A stretch of 40,118 nucleotides of DNA. It comes from Lachnospiraceae bacterium (lineage in GTDB: Bacteria > Bacillota > Clostridia > Lachnospirales > Lachnospiraceae). Both the position numbers and the translations under genes were made by a program. How positions within the stretch are numbered: the stretch's first letter is position 1; every line of letters begins with the position of its first letter. Location: assembly GCA_024692715.1 (NCBI GenBank), contig JAILMH010000052.1, positions 1-40,118 on the forward strand, written 5' to 3'. This document shows positions 25,294-33,446 of the stretch, piece after piece. The notes below the pieces were generated by a model. That model saw nothing but the letters and a program-made list of their open reading frames with translations, searched no databases and was not told the DNA's origin.

Positions 25294-26958
25294 ATGGGCG
25301 AAATATGCAGGATCACCTGGAATGATAAGGTTTATGAATATCCAAAGGGAACTTCGTATGCAGAAATAGTGAAGGACTTTCAAAAAGAGTATAAATATCC
25401 GATAGTTTTGGTAGTTGTCGATGGCAAACTCAGAGAGCTTCATCACTCTTTGAAGAAGGATTGTAATATTGATTTCGAGATGATATCCGGGCACTTCGGA
25501 CATAAAGCTTACAAAAGAAGCTGCTGCTTTCTTTTGGTCAAGTCCTTTTATGATGTTGTCGATCCTGAAAAGATCGACAGAGTCAAAATAGAGTTTTCAA
25601 TAGGCTCCGGTTATTATATCTCTGTCCGTGGAGATTTTAAACTTACAGATGAACTTGTTTCTAAGGTAAGAGACAGGATGCTTGAGATAATCAAGGAAGA
25701 CAGACCATTTGTTAAAAAGAGCTATAGTGTAGAGGAGATACGAAACAGGATACATACCTATGGAATGCTTGAAAAAGAGGATCTTTTCAAGTACAGGATG
25801 GCTTCTAAGGTCAATATGTATCATCTTGGAGAGTTCATGGATTATTACTATGGCTATATGCTGCCCAGTACGGGATATATCAAGGCTGTGGATTTGTTTT
25901 CATACAGGGATGGTATGATCCTGAACATGGCAGAAAAAAATGATCCGTATAAGGTTCCGAAATTTAACGATGGTCCGCATCTTTTTAACATTATGATGGA
26001 TGCGACCAAATGGAATGCAATGCTTGGGATTGAAACAGTCGGAGCACTGAATAAGACCATAAGCGATGGCGGATTTAATGATCTTGTGCTGATCCAGGAG
26101 GCACTTCAGGAGCATAAGATAGCAGATCTTGCACAGGACATTGCGAAGCAGAATAAAAAGTTCGTAATGATAGCGGGTCCGTCGTCTTCTGGTAAGACTT
26201 CCTTTAGCCACAGACTTTCTATCCAGCTCGTTACTCAAGGAAAAAAGCCGCATCCTATAGCGCTTGATAATTTCTTCTTAAACAGAGTAGATACACCGCT
26301 TCTTCCAAGTGGTAAGCCTGACTTTGAGAGCCTTAGGGCATTGGATATAGATTTCTTTAATCAGTCAATGACCGACCTTTTGAAGGGTAAGGCTGTTGAC
26401 ATGCCGTCATTTAATTTCATAACCGGAGAAAGAGAATTCAATGGAAATATTATGAAACTCGGACCGGATGATGTGCTTGTAATAGAGGGAATTCATGGCC
26501 TTAATGATGAGCTTTCCTATACACTTCCAAAGGAGAGTAAGTATAAGATATATATAAGTGCTCTGACTACCCTGAATATTGATGAACATAATAGGATCAC
26601 TACCACAGACGGTCGTCTGATCAGGCGTATGGTCCGTGATTTCAGGACAAGAGGAGCGTCTGCGATAAAGACACTCGGCATGTGGAATGATGTGAGAAAT
26701 GGTGAGGTTCAAAATATCTTCCCGTTCCAGGAGAGTGCAGATGCGATGTTTAATTCCGCACTTGTCTACGAACTTTCAGTCTTAAAGCAGTTTGTAGAAC
26801 CTCTGCTTTTTGATATTACACCGGATAAGCCGGAGTATCAGGAAGCACTCAGGCTGCTTAAATTCCTTCAGTACTTCCTCGGAGTAGATACAGAGGGAAT
26901 ACCTAGAAATTCACTGATAAGAGAGTTTATAGGCGGTTCGGTATTTAATGTAGGATAA
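25294..26958 (+). CDS. TGS-domain nucleoside (uridine-type) kinase
   Basis: A 554-residue protein. The N-terminus (about 5-65) resembles a TGS domain, followed by a region like the threonyl/alanyl-tRNA-synthetase second additional domain (about 70-270), then a phosphoribulokinase/uridine-kinase domain with P-loop GPSSSGKTSF (295-304) and the conserved LDNFFLNR and DVLVIEGIHGLND segments. Proteins of this layout are annotated as nucleoside/uridine kinases in Clostridia; the substrate is not proven by sequence. A strong AAGGAGGG ribosome binding site precedes ATG 25294. It is monocistronic, with a terminator on each side. Confidence 0.85.
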   Translation: MGEICRITWNDKVYEYPKGTSYAEIVKDFQKEYKYPIVLVVVDGKLRELHHSLKKDCNIDFEMISGHFGHKAYKRSCCFLLVKSFYDVVDPEKIDRVKIEFSIGSGYYISVRGDFKLTDELVSKVRDRMLEIIKEDRPFVKKSYSVEEIRNRIHTYGMLEKEDLFKYRMASKVNMYHLGEFMDYYYGYMLPSTGYIKAVDLFSYRDGMILNMAEKNDPYKVPKFNDGPHLFNIMMDATKWNAMLGIETVGALNKTISDGGFNDLVLIQEALQEHKIADLAQDIAKQNKKFVMIAGPSSSGKTSFSHRLSIQLVTQGKKPHPIALDNFFLNRVDTPLLPSGKPDFESLRALDIDFFNQSMTDLLKGKAVDMPSFNFITGEREFNGNIMKLGPDDVLVIEGIHGLNDELSYTLPKESKYKIYISALTTLNIDEHNRITTTDGRLIRRMVRDFRTRGASAIKTLGMWNDVRNGEVQNIFPFQESADAMFNSALVYELSVLKQFVEPLLFDITPDKPEYQEALRLLKFLQYFLGVDTEGIPRNSLIREFIGGSVFNVG

Positions 26959-26961
26959 TGA

Positions 26962-26996
26962 AAGGCGCGTACTGGTTAACAGCCGGTACGCGCCTT
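26962..26996. terminator. Bidirectional hairpin between convergent genes
   Basis: A 14-position stem AAGGCGCGTACTGG / CCGGTACGCGCCTT with one G-T pair and a 7-base loop lies between the kinase gene (+) and the methyltransferase gene (-). Short T tracts follow on both strands, so it can serve both. Confidence 0.75.
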
Positions 26997-27001
26997 CTAT
27001 A

Positions 27002-28747
27002 TTACTTGTTCACCTGAGCCTTTATTAAATACTGAATTATGCTGAATAGTTCAGCCGGGGCAAAGTTGTTGTCTTTAAGCATATCGGTAAACCATTTAGG
27101 AAATTTATCGACTTCAATATTTGTGTTTTTACCTACGTTACATATAGTATAATCCGCCTTTGAAAACATTGTCTTTATAGTGTCCAATGTAAAGAAACGC
27201 AAGTGAGTGCGGTCTAGAATACCCGAATCACTGTATTCCCATTTTCCGGAGAGAAGAGAAAAAATAATTGAGATATTCATAATATTTGGAATACTTGTCA
27301 GAACATATCCTCCTTTTTTTAGATATGGTCGGATCTTCTTTAATACGGCTATCGGGTCGCGAAGATGCTCTAAAACATCGCCGAAAATTATGTAATCGAA
27401 ATAATTCTCCGGATAATCTAGCTTCATTGTTTCGATATCATCACATTTTATGTCGCAGAAAACAGAGGCATATTGGGCAACGTTTTTTACTATCTCGATC
27501 CCATGTATGTCGGTGTTTGGAAATTTATATGCTATGGTATTTAAGGTAGATCCTAATCCGCATCCAACTTCCAGTACATTGATTTTCTGCTGGGGTGCAT
27601 GTTTAATGAAGCTGATCAGCTCATCGCGAGATGAGGAGTAGTAATAAAAATTAAAGCCATGCTTATTTTTTACTTTCATAAATATTTCTTCGCTAAAAGT
27701 TTCATTAGTAAAATGAAGTTTTACAAATTCATGGCTGGAAACTATACAGCATGAATGATTGTGCATTGTTTTGTATCCTGTCTTGAGAGAAGATAAATTG
27801 AGGTTAATGCAATTCATTGTGAAACTGTATGAATAATAATCATCTGAGTTGAAGTCATTATCGAAGTAATTTATTTTCTCTATACATTCTCGACGGATTA
27901 TAAAGCATGTGTTTGGAATTATAAAATGATATTGAATGAAACTTTTTTGGGGGATGTTATTTTTTTTTGCATGCTCTGCGAAGTCACCTGAAAGAATATC
28001 ATTCGAATCAAAGAAATTATAAATAATAGGCTGTGAACTGGAAATACAGTTCTTTCCATCTGTATAAAGCCCAAATCGCAGCATAAAAAGAGAATTAAAA
28101 AGCATTGCGACATCGTCATTAGTAATTATGATATTGTTATCAGGTGCTGCAGATTTTATGGCATGATTATAGGCATTTTCAAGGGTGACTAAATCATGAC
28201 CGTTTATGATCTTTATATCAGAAAATTCATTTGAAAGTTCCTGATAATTTGGATTAAGAATATTACTGATAATAAGTATTTCATAACTGTTTGAAGCGCA
28301 GGTAGAGCGGATACTGTTTATGCAGCGTAAAGTGTTTTCTAAACTGTATGAATATACAATAAAAGTAGAGTTATGAACAGTTAATGTTGATTCATCCTTA
28401 AAGCTTTGAAAAATTGAAGATATTACATTGTAATCCGGTGATTCCGTTGGACAGAGCATCAAACTGTTTTCGTAGCATAAATATGCCAGGTCTGGATTTT
28501 CAGTACGGTAGTAGTCTCCTAATGAAACATAGAGTTCATAGTTGCCGGCATCAAGTTTTAGGCCGGAAATTATGCTGTCAAACTGTTCATCGCGTAAGTT
28601 GAAATGTTCGTTGATAGCTGCGGATAAGATATATAGTTCTGCTGAAAAATTTTTGTTTTCAAATTCATTTTGTAAAAGCTGAACTGCCTTATTCCAATTT
28701 CCGATTGAAATTTCCTCTGCAATTATTTGTTCAATTGTACCATCCAT
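27002..28747 (-). CDS. TPR-like / GT-A glycosyltransferase / SAM methyltransferase fusion
   Basis: A 581-residue protein in three parts. Residues 1-115 are helical and TPR-like (GNWNKAVQLLQNEFENK, YELYVSLGDYY). Residues 123-345 resemble a GT2-type glycosyltransferase fold with ILIISN and an acidic NDDV motif at 210-213 in the nucleotide-sugar site position. Residues 365-545 are a class I methyltransferase with motif I VLEVGCGLGS (391-400) and DVLEHLRDP (457-465), typical of O-methylation of sugars. Codon use is visibly more AT-rich than the flanking core genes, suggesting acquisition. GGAG precedes the ATG. Substrate is unknown; flagellin or cell-surface glycan modification is a plausible inference. 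Confidence 0.75.
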   Translation of the reverse strand: MDGTIEQIIAEEISIGNWNKAVQLLQNEFENKNFSAELYILSAAINEHFNLRDEQFDSIISGLKLDAGNYELYVSLGDYYRTENPDLAYLCYENSLMLCPTESPDYNVISSIFQSFKDESTLTVHNSTFIVYSYSLENTLRCINSIRSTCASNSYEILIISNILNPNYQELSNEFSDIKIINGHDLVTLENAYNHAIKSAAPDNNIIITNDDVAMLFNSLFMLRFGLYTDGKNCISSSQPIIYNFFDSNDILSGDFAEHAKKNNIPQKSFIQYHFIIPNTCFIIRRECIEKINYFDNDFNSDDYYSYSFTMNCINLNLSSLKTGYKTMHNHSCCIVSSHEFVKLHFTNETFSEEIFMKVKNKHGFNFYYYSSSRDELISFIKHAPQQKINVLEVGCGLGSTLNTIAYKFPNTDIHGIEIVKNVAQYASVFCDIKCDDIETMKLDYPENYFDYIIFGDVLEHLRDPIAVLKKIRPYLKKGGYVLTSIPNIMNISIIFSLLSGKWEYSDSGILDRTHLRFFTLDTIKTMFSKADYTICNVGKNTNIEVDKFPKWFTDMLKDNNFAPAELFSIIQYLIKAQVNK

Positions 28748-28833
28748 ATGAATCTTCTCCTAATAATTTTGATATAAACATTATCGGATAATTTTACTTA
28801 TTATATAATAAAGGAGTTGATGTATTCATACTG

Positions 28834-28861
28834 TTGACAAATAACTGCATAAGAGTATAAA
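28834..28861 (+). promoter_or_regulatory. rnpB promoter
   Basis: Consensus TTGACA (28834-28839), 16-base spacer, TATAAA (28856-28861). The predicted start, near 28868-28870, coincides with the 5' end of the RNase P RNA P1 helix, which supports both calls. Confidence 0.85.
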
Positions 28862-28868
28862 ATAACAG

Positions 28869-29213
28869 AACAGGCAGACCAGACGATGGCCGGTACAGCT
28901 TTATGGCTGTACGGGAGGAAAGTCCGGGCTTCGCAGGGCAGGATGCCGGCTAACGGCCGGCCGAGGTAACTCGCGGGAAAGCGCAACAGAAAGTAAACAG
29001 CCGGGCAACCGGTAATGGTGAAACGGCGGTGTAAGAGACCACCGGTTCGATGGTAACACCGAACGCATTGCAAGCCCCATCCGAAGCAAGATCAAACAGA
29101 AAACCATAGATTTGCCCGATCTGTTTTCAGGTAGATCGCTTGAGGCTGCTGGCAACAGTAGTCCTGGATAGATCATCGTCAAATACAGAACCCGGCTTAT
29201 AGATCTGCCTGTA
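28869..29213 (+). ncRNA. rnpB: RNase P RNA
   Basis: The catalytic RNA that trims tRNA 5' leaders. The ends pair as P1: ACAGGCAGA (28870-28878) with TCTGCCTGT (29204-29212). Conserved core blocks are present in order: GGAGGAAAGTCCGGGCTTC near 28914-28932, GAAACGGCGGTGTAAGAGACC near 29020-29040 and ACAGAACCCGGCTTA near 29185-29199. Length of about 345 bases and the overall pattern suggest the ancestral type A class, though I have not folded it fully. Short reading frames on the opposite strand here are not genes. Confidence 0.97.
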
Positions 29214-29231
29214 TTAAAGTGTAGTCAATTA

Positions 29232-29265
29232 GGCGCGTGCTTTTTATAAAGCGCGCGCCTTTTTT
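29232..29265 (+). terminator. rnpB terminator
   Basis: A 12-bp stem, GGCGCGTGCTTT / AAAGCGCGCGCC (one G-T pair), a 4-base loop and six T. It lies six bases before the proA Shine-Dalgarno. Confidence 0.93.
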
Positions 29266-29285
29266 CATTTTAAGGAGGGCTCATT

Positions 29286-30533
29286 TTGAACGAACAACTT
29301 ATTGAGACAGGTAAAAGAGCAAAGGCAGCAGCCGGTACTGTTGGAAATTTAAGTACTGAGGATAAGAACAGAGGGCTTAGAGCTGCTGCAGCAGCACTGG
29401 TGAATAAAGCACAGTTCATACTTGATGAAAATGCCAAAGATGTGCTTGCTGCCAGAAATAAGGTTTCAAAGGCAATGCTTGACAGACTCTCTTTAGATGA
29501 AAAGAGAATCGAATCAATTGCTGAAGGCTTAAGACAGGTTGCTGATCTTGAAGACCCTATCGACTCTCTTATGGAGACTATCACAAGGCCCAATGGACTT
29601 GTAATAGAAAAAAGAAGAGTGCCGCTCGGCGTAATAGCGATAATATATGAATCAAGACCAAATGTTACAGCGGATTCATTTGCGCTCTGCTTTAAGTCGG
29701 GCAATGCTGTGATACTCAGAGGCGGATCTGATGCCATACATTCGAACGTCGCTATTGCTAAGGTCATAAGAGAGGCATTGAGGATAGCCGGTCTCCCGGA
29801 GGATGCGCTTCAGGTTCTTGAGGATACTACACATGAAACTGCAAACGAACTCATGAAGTTGAATGGATATGTTGATCTGTTGATACCAAGGGGTGGAGCA
29901 GGGCTTATTAAAGCTGTAGTGAAGAACAGTACAGTTCCGACAATTGAGACAGGAGTTGGAAACTGTCATATATATGTTGATGAACCAGCGGATATAGACA
30001 TGGCGGTAAAGATTATTGATAATGCTAAAACGCAGAGAATGGGTGTTTGCAATGCGGCAGAATCGCTGGTGATACATTCAGGAATAATAGAAAAAGCACT
30101 TCCGGAGATATTTAAGGATCTGCATGAAAAGGGAATCACAGTCAGAGGAGATGAAAGGGCTAAAAGCATTGTAGATGAATGCGAGGCGGCTACGGAGGAG
30201 GACTTTGCCACAGAGTATCTTGGTCCGTACATATCTGTTAAAACAGTTGACTCTCTGGATGAAGCTATAGCTCATATAAACAGGTTTACCACGCATCATT
30301 CAGAGGCGATAATCACTAAAGATGATAATAATTCAAAGAGATTCCTCCGGGAGATAGATGCGGCAGCGGTCTATGTGAATGCATCTACAAGGTTTACAGA
30401 TGGTTTTGAATTCGGGTTTGGTGCAGAGATTGGAATAAGTACTCAGAAATTCCATGCAAGAGGCCCTATGGGACTTGAGGCACTTACTTCGTATAAGTAT
30501 GAAATAAAGGGAACCGGTCAGGTGCGAGGCTGA
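29286..30533 (+). CDS. proA: Glutamate-5-semialdehyde dehydrogenase (gamma-glutamyl phosphate reductase)
   Basis: A 415-residue ProA, which reduces gamma-glutamyl phosphate to glutamate semialdehyde in proline synthesis. It has an aldehyde-dehydrogenase fold with NADPH-binding region [20 protein letters not shown] (121-140) and the catalytic cysteine C255 in [12 protein letters not shown]. The C-terminus has [33 protein letters not shown] 29286 is supported by AAGGAGGG (29272-29279). proB is not adjacent, unlike the usual proB-proA pair. Confidence 0.96.
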   Translation: MNEQLIETGKRAKAAAGTVGNLSTEDKNRGLRAAAAALVNKAQFILDENAKDVLAARNKVSKAMLDRLSLDEKRIESIAEGLRQVADLEDPIDSLMETITRPNGLVIEKRRVPLGVIAIIYESRPNVTADSFALCFKSGNAVILRGGSDAIHSNVAIAKVIREALRIAGLPEDALQVLEDTTHETANELMKLNGYVDLLIPRGGAGLIKAVVKNSTVPTIETGVGNCHIYVDEPADIDMAVKIIDNAKTQRMGVCNAAESLVIHSGIIEKALPEIFKDLHEKGITVRGDERAKSIVDECEAATEEDFATEYLGPYISVKTVDSLDEAIAHINRFTTHHSEAIITKDDNNSKRFLREIDAAAVYVNASTRFTDGFEFGFGAEIGISTQKFHARGPMGLEALTSYKYEIKGTGQVRG

Positions 30534-30543
30534 AAAGTTTAGC

Positions 30544-30572
30544 TTGTCTTTTTCACTTTAAAGTAATAGAAT
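30544..30572 (+). promoter_or_regulatory. Predicted promoter for ilvE
   Basis: TTGTCT (30544-30549), 17-base spacer, TAGAAT (30567-30572). The predicted start gives a leader of about 57 bases, too short for a T-box or similar riboswitch, and none is seen. Confidence 0.6.
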
Positions 30573-30635
30573 GAATTCAGTGCATTAAAAAGAGCACAAA
30601 AATGAAAAAATCATCAAGAACTGGAGGAAATCATT

Positions 30636-31661
30636 ATGGCAAAGAAAGACATTGACTGGGCCAATCTTGGATTTGGCTATATGAGCACGGATTATCGTTT
30701 TGTTGCTAACTACAAAGACGGAAAGTGGGATGAAGGAAAGATTACCACAGACGATAAGGTCGTCCTTAATGAGTGTGCCGGAGTACTCCAGTATTCTCAG
30801 TCTTGTTTTGAAGGATTAAAAGCTTATACAACAGAGGATGGAAAGATTGTATGCTTCCGCCCTGACTTAAATGCAAAGAGAATGCATGATTCAGCAGTAC
30901 GACTTGAGATGCCGCCGCTTCCTGAAGGAATGTTTGAGAGAGCAGTTGATGAAGTTGTTAAGGCAAATATTGACTGGGTTCCGCCATATGGCAGCGGTGC
31001 AACTCTTTACATCCGTCCGTATATGTTTGGATCAAACGCTGTTATCGGTGTTAAACCGGCTGATGAGTATCAGTTCAGAATCCTTGTTACTCCTGTAGGA
31101 CCTTACTTTAAGGGCGGCGCTAAGCCGGTTCGCCTTAAGGTAAGTGATTTCGACAGAGCAGCACCGCATGGAACAGGTCACATCAAGGCCGGACTTAACT
31201 ATGCAATGTCACTTCATGCAATTGTAACAGCTCATAAGGAAGGCTATGATGAGAACCTTTATCTTGATCCTGCTACAAGAACATATATTGAAGAGACAGG
31301 TGGAGCAAATCTTATTTTTGTAGATAAGAACGGGGATCTTGTTATTCCGAAGTCAGATTCCATCCTTCCTTCTATCACTCGTCGTTCACTTACAACAGTA
31401 GGCGAGAAATATCTTGGCTGCAAGGTTACTGAGAGACCGGTCAAGTTTGAAGAGATCAAGGATTTCCAGGAGTGTGGACTTTGTGGAACAGCCGCAGTTA
31501 TCAGCCCGGTAGGTTCTATTAATGATCATGGTAAGGAATTTGTTTTCCCTGCAGGAATGGAGAAGATGGGACCTGTTACCCAGAAGCTTTATGATACTCT
31601 TACAGGTATCCAGAATGGTCATATCGAAGGACCGGAAGGCTGGGTTCATGTAATTGCATAA
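30636..31661 (+). CDS. ilvE: Branched-chain amino acid aminotransferase
   Basis: A 341-residue class IV PLP aminotransferase that interconverts Leu, Ile and Val with their 2-oxo acids. The PLP lysine is K184 in GTGHIKAGLNYA. Other family features are CFEGLKAYTTEDG near 58-70, LYIRPYMFGS near 124-133, EETGGANLIFV and the C-terminal CGLCGTAAVISPVGSI, which belongs to the longer BCAT type. GGAGG precedes ATG 30636. It appears monocistronic with a predicted promoter and a strong terminator. Confidence 0.95.
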   Translation: MAKKDIDWANLGFGYMSTDYRFVANYKDGKWDEGKITTDDKVVLNECAGVLQYSQSCFEGLKAYTTEDGKIVCFRPDLNAKRMHDSAVRLEMPPLPEGMFERAVDEVVKANIDWVPPYGSGATLYIRPYMFGSNAVIGVKPADEYQFRILVTPVGPYFKGGAKPVRLKVSDFDRAAPHGTGHIKAGLNYAMSLHAIVTAHKEGYDENLYLDPATRTYIEETGGANLIFVDKNGDLVIPKSDSILPSITRRSLTTVGEKYLGCKVTERPVKFEEIKDFQECGLCGTAAVISPVGSINDHGKEFVFPAGMEKMGPVTQKLYDTLTGIQNGHIEGPEGWVHVIA

Positions 31662-31685
31662 TTACATAGGGATCATTTAAAACGT

Positions 31686-31727
31686 AAATACCACATGTCT
31701 TTGGAAATAAGGCATGTGGTATTTTTT
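31686..31727. terminator. Terminator after ilvE, shared with the converging pectate lyase
   Basis: A 12-bp stem, AAATACCACATG / CATGTGGTATTT within its arms, a 15-base loop and six T on the + strand. The minus-strand reading ends in ATTTACGTTTT, so it may also help end the opposing lyase transcript. Confidence 0.88.
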
Positions 31728-31779
31728 GAATTCATATTTAAGACCTACTCAGTTGTGATGGGGTTGATTATATTATAAG

Positions 31780-33321
31780 TTAAAAACCTACACAGGTGCC
31801 GCTGAGTGTAGCACCGTCAATGCGGTTCTTTCCATTCTTTGATGTACAGCTTACGATCTTGGCTTTACCGAAAGTGACTTTATATCCGAGAGCTGATGGT
31901 GTGCCTGTGAGTGGCCAGTTATAGTTATAGGTTTTGTTGCTGTCAGATATGCAGTTTGTCATTGTTACGACACCGCTCTGATTGTTACGGTCAAAGCCTG
32001 CAGCGTAGTTGCCCTTTGCAGAGCAGCCTGTAAGAGTGTGGTTGAGCGGGTCAAGATGGGCTTTCTGTCCCGGAGTTTTATTATCAACTCCGCCCATCTT
32101 AAAGCCGTTTCCGTCGCCGCGGATTCCATTGCAGAGACCGTTGTAATTGGCCTGGCAGTTAACGAGGGTTACAGCTCCGTGAGCAGCGTAGAGATCCCAG
32201 CCGTCATCAGAGTTGTAGTCTGCGATGCAGCTTTCATAGTAATTACCTTCGCCGGAATGGAGCTTGTTGGCAAAGCCATCAGCATTTTCACCCTTTGCAT
32301 CGGCATTGTGATGTGAATGGCAGTTATAGAACTTATTGTAGGCACCACCATTACATACCTGGAAACCTGCATCTTCGTTGTAGCAGCTTTCTACATACTT
32401 AAAGGTGTTATTAGAACCTGTGATGTAGAGACCGTTATCAGCAGCATTTTTTACTGTGATATTTGAAATAGTTGAGCCGTTGCCTGTAAGCGTGATTCCG
32501 CGTCCACTGCTTCCTGAAGTGCTTGAGAAATCAATGACAGCGTTATTTTTTCCGGAGATATTGACACCTGCCGGAAGGCTGATACTTCCGCTCTTTACAG
32601 TTCCTGAAATAACGATAGTTGTACCGCTCTTTGCCTGTTTAACAGCTTTTTCAAGAGTTGTGGTTCCCGGTACGTTTATAGTTGTACCGCTGGATTTTGA
32701 ACTGCTTGAATCACTGCTTTTTGAGCTGTCATTCTTAGAGCTGTCGCTCTTTGAATTACTGCTGCTTGAAGTGGTTGACTCAAACTTAAACTGTTGACAT
32801 GCAAGTCCATTGTATTTCCATGTGTCGATATTTCCGCCGGCCTGCTTGCTCCAGTCATAAACATCTACAGCCTGTTTGTTTTTGCTGCATTTTGTTTTAA
32901 GGCAGACTGCACCATTTGAGCTTTTTACAACCTTAAACACCTGAGGATCCAGGTTATTGGCTTTCCAGATACGGACATTTGTACCGTTTTCTTTACTTCC
33001 GTCAGTTACATCAAGCATACGACCGCTTTTAAGACCGCTCTTAAGAGTGATGTAATTGCTTCCTTTGTTTGTGACGTACCATTTCTGACAATCATTTCCA
33101 TTGCCTGTCCACTGCTGAACATTGGCTCCGTCCTTGTCACTTCCATCTTTGACTTCAAGATAAAGCTGACTGTTAATATTTTTAATGTAATACCATCCGT
33201 TTGGTATGATATAAGATGCTGCTTCGGTATTAACCTGGGGAACAGCAGCAAAAGCTGTTGTGAATGTTACAGCGATAGCAGCTGTAAGCATTGTGAGCTT
33301 TTTAACGACCTTGTTTTTCAT
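31780..33321 (-). CDS. Secreted pectate lyase (PL9-like) with N-terminal ricin-type lectin domain
   Basis: A 513-residue secreted protein. A signal peptide covers about 1-35. Residues 40-180 form a ricin-type beta-trefoil lectin with repeated W-containing units (VQQW, CQKWYV, RIWKANNLDPQVFKV, DTWKYNGLACQQFKF). A Ser/Lys/Asp linker (183-213) leads to a right-handed beta helix (214-513) like family PL9 pectate lyases. The putative calcium ligands D348 (NADGFA), D372, D373 and D376 (NSDDGWD) keep the spacing remembered for Erwinia Pel9A (Asp209, 233, 234, 237), and K408 in GNGFKMGG is the likely catalytic base. Probably degrades pectin outside the cell. Confidence 0.85.
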   Translation of the reverse strand: MKNKVVKKLTMLTAAIAVTFTTAFAAVPQVNTEAASYIIPNGWYYIKNINSQLYLEVKDGSDKDGANVQQWTGNGNDCQKWYVTNKGSNYITLKSGLKSGRMLDVTDGSKENGTNVRIWKANNLDPQVFKVVKSSNGAVCLKTKCSKNKQAVDVYDWSKQAGGNIDTWKYNGLACQQFKFESTTSSSSNSKSDSSKNDSSKSSDSSSSKSSGTTINVPGTTTLEKAVKQAKSGTTIVISGTVKSGSISLPAGVNISGKNNAVIDFSSTSGSSGRGITLTGNGSTISNITVKNAADNGLYITGSNNTFKYVESCYNEDAGFQVCNGGAYNKFYNCHSHHNADAKGENADGFANKLHSGEGNYYESCIADYNSDDGWDLYAAHGAVTLVNCQANYNGLCNGIRGDGNGFKMGGVDNKTPGQKAHLDPLNHTLTGCSAKGNYAAGFDRNNQSGVVTMTNCISDSNKTYNYNWPLTGTPSALGYKVTFGKAKIVSCTSKNGKNRIDGATLSGTCVGF

Positions 33322-33335
33322 ATTTCTGTCTCCGA

Positions 33336-33353
33336 TTGATTAAAATTAATCAA
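33336..33353. promoter_or_regulatory. Perfect palindrome in the pectate lyase leader
   Basis: TTGATTAA, two-base centre, TTAATCAA. It lies within the predicted 5' leader just upstream of the Shine-Dalgarno CGGAGA of the pectate lyase gene. It could be a repressor operator or a hairpin next to the ribosome binding site. Confidence 0.5.
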
Positions 33354-33387
33354 CTAAGCAGAGGTCATATATGAATTCTGTTAGTCA

Positions 33388-33416
33388 ATAATAGCACAAA
33401 TTGTATTAATTTTAAA
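33388..33416 (-). promoter_or_regulatory. Predicted pectate lyase promoter
   Basis: On the minus strand TTTAAA (33416-33411), 17-base spacer, TATTAT (33393-33388) with an extended TG before the -10. It allows the lyase to be transcribed separately from the glycosyltransferase gene upstream. Confidence 0.55.
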
Positions 33417-33446
33417 ACAATTTTGATATCTAAAATTATATATCTG

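Noticed and set aside
28801-29182. Two overlapping minus-strand frames in the rnpB region
   Set aside because: The region folds and reads as RNase P RNA with all conserved blocks; the frames are fortuitous in GC-rich structured RNA.
29676-30299. Several minus-strand frames of 70-130 codons opposite proA
   Set aside because: They lie entirely over well-conserved ProA coding sequence and show no domain or ribosome binding site.
30534-30635. T-box or leader peptide upstream of ilvE
   Set aside because: The leader from the predicted start is only about 57 bases, lacks a T-box sequence and terminator/antiterminator pair.
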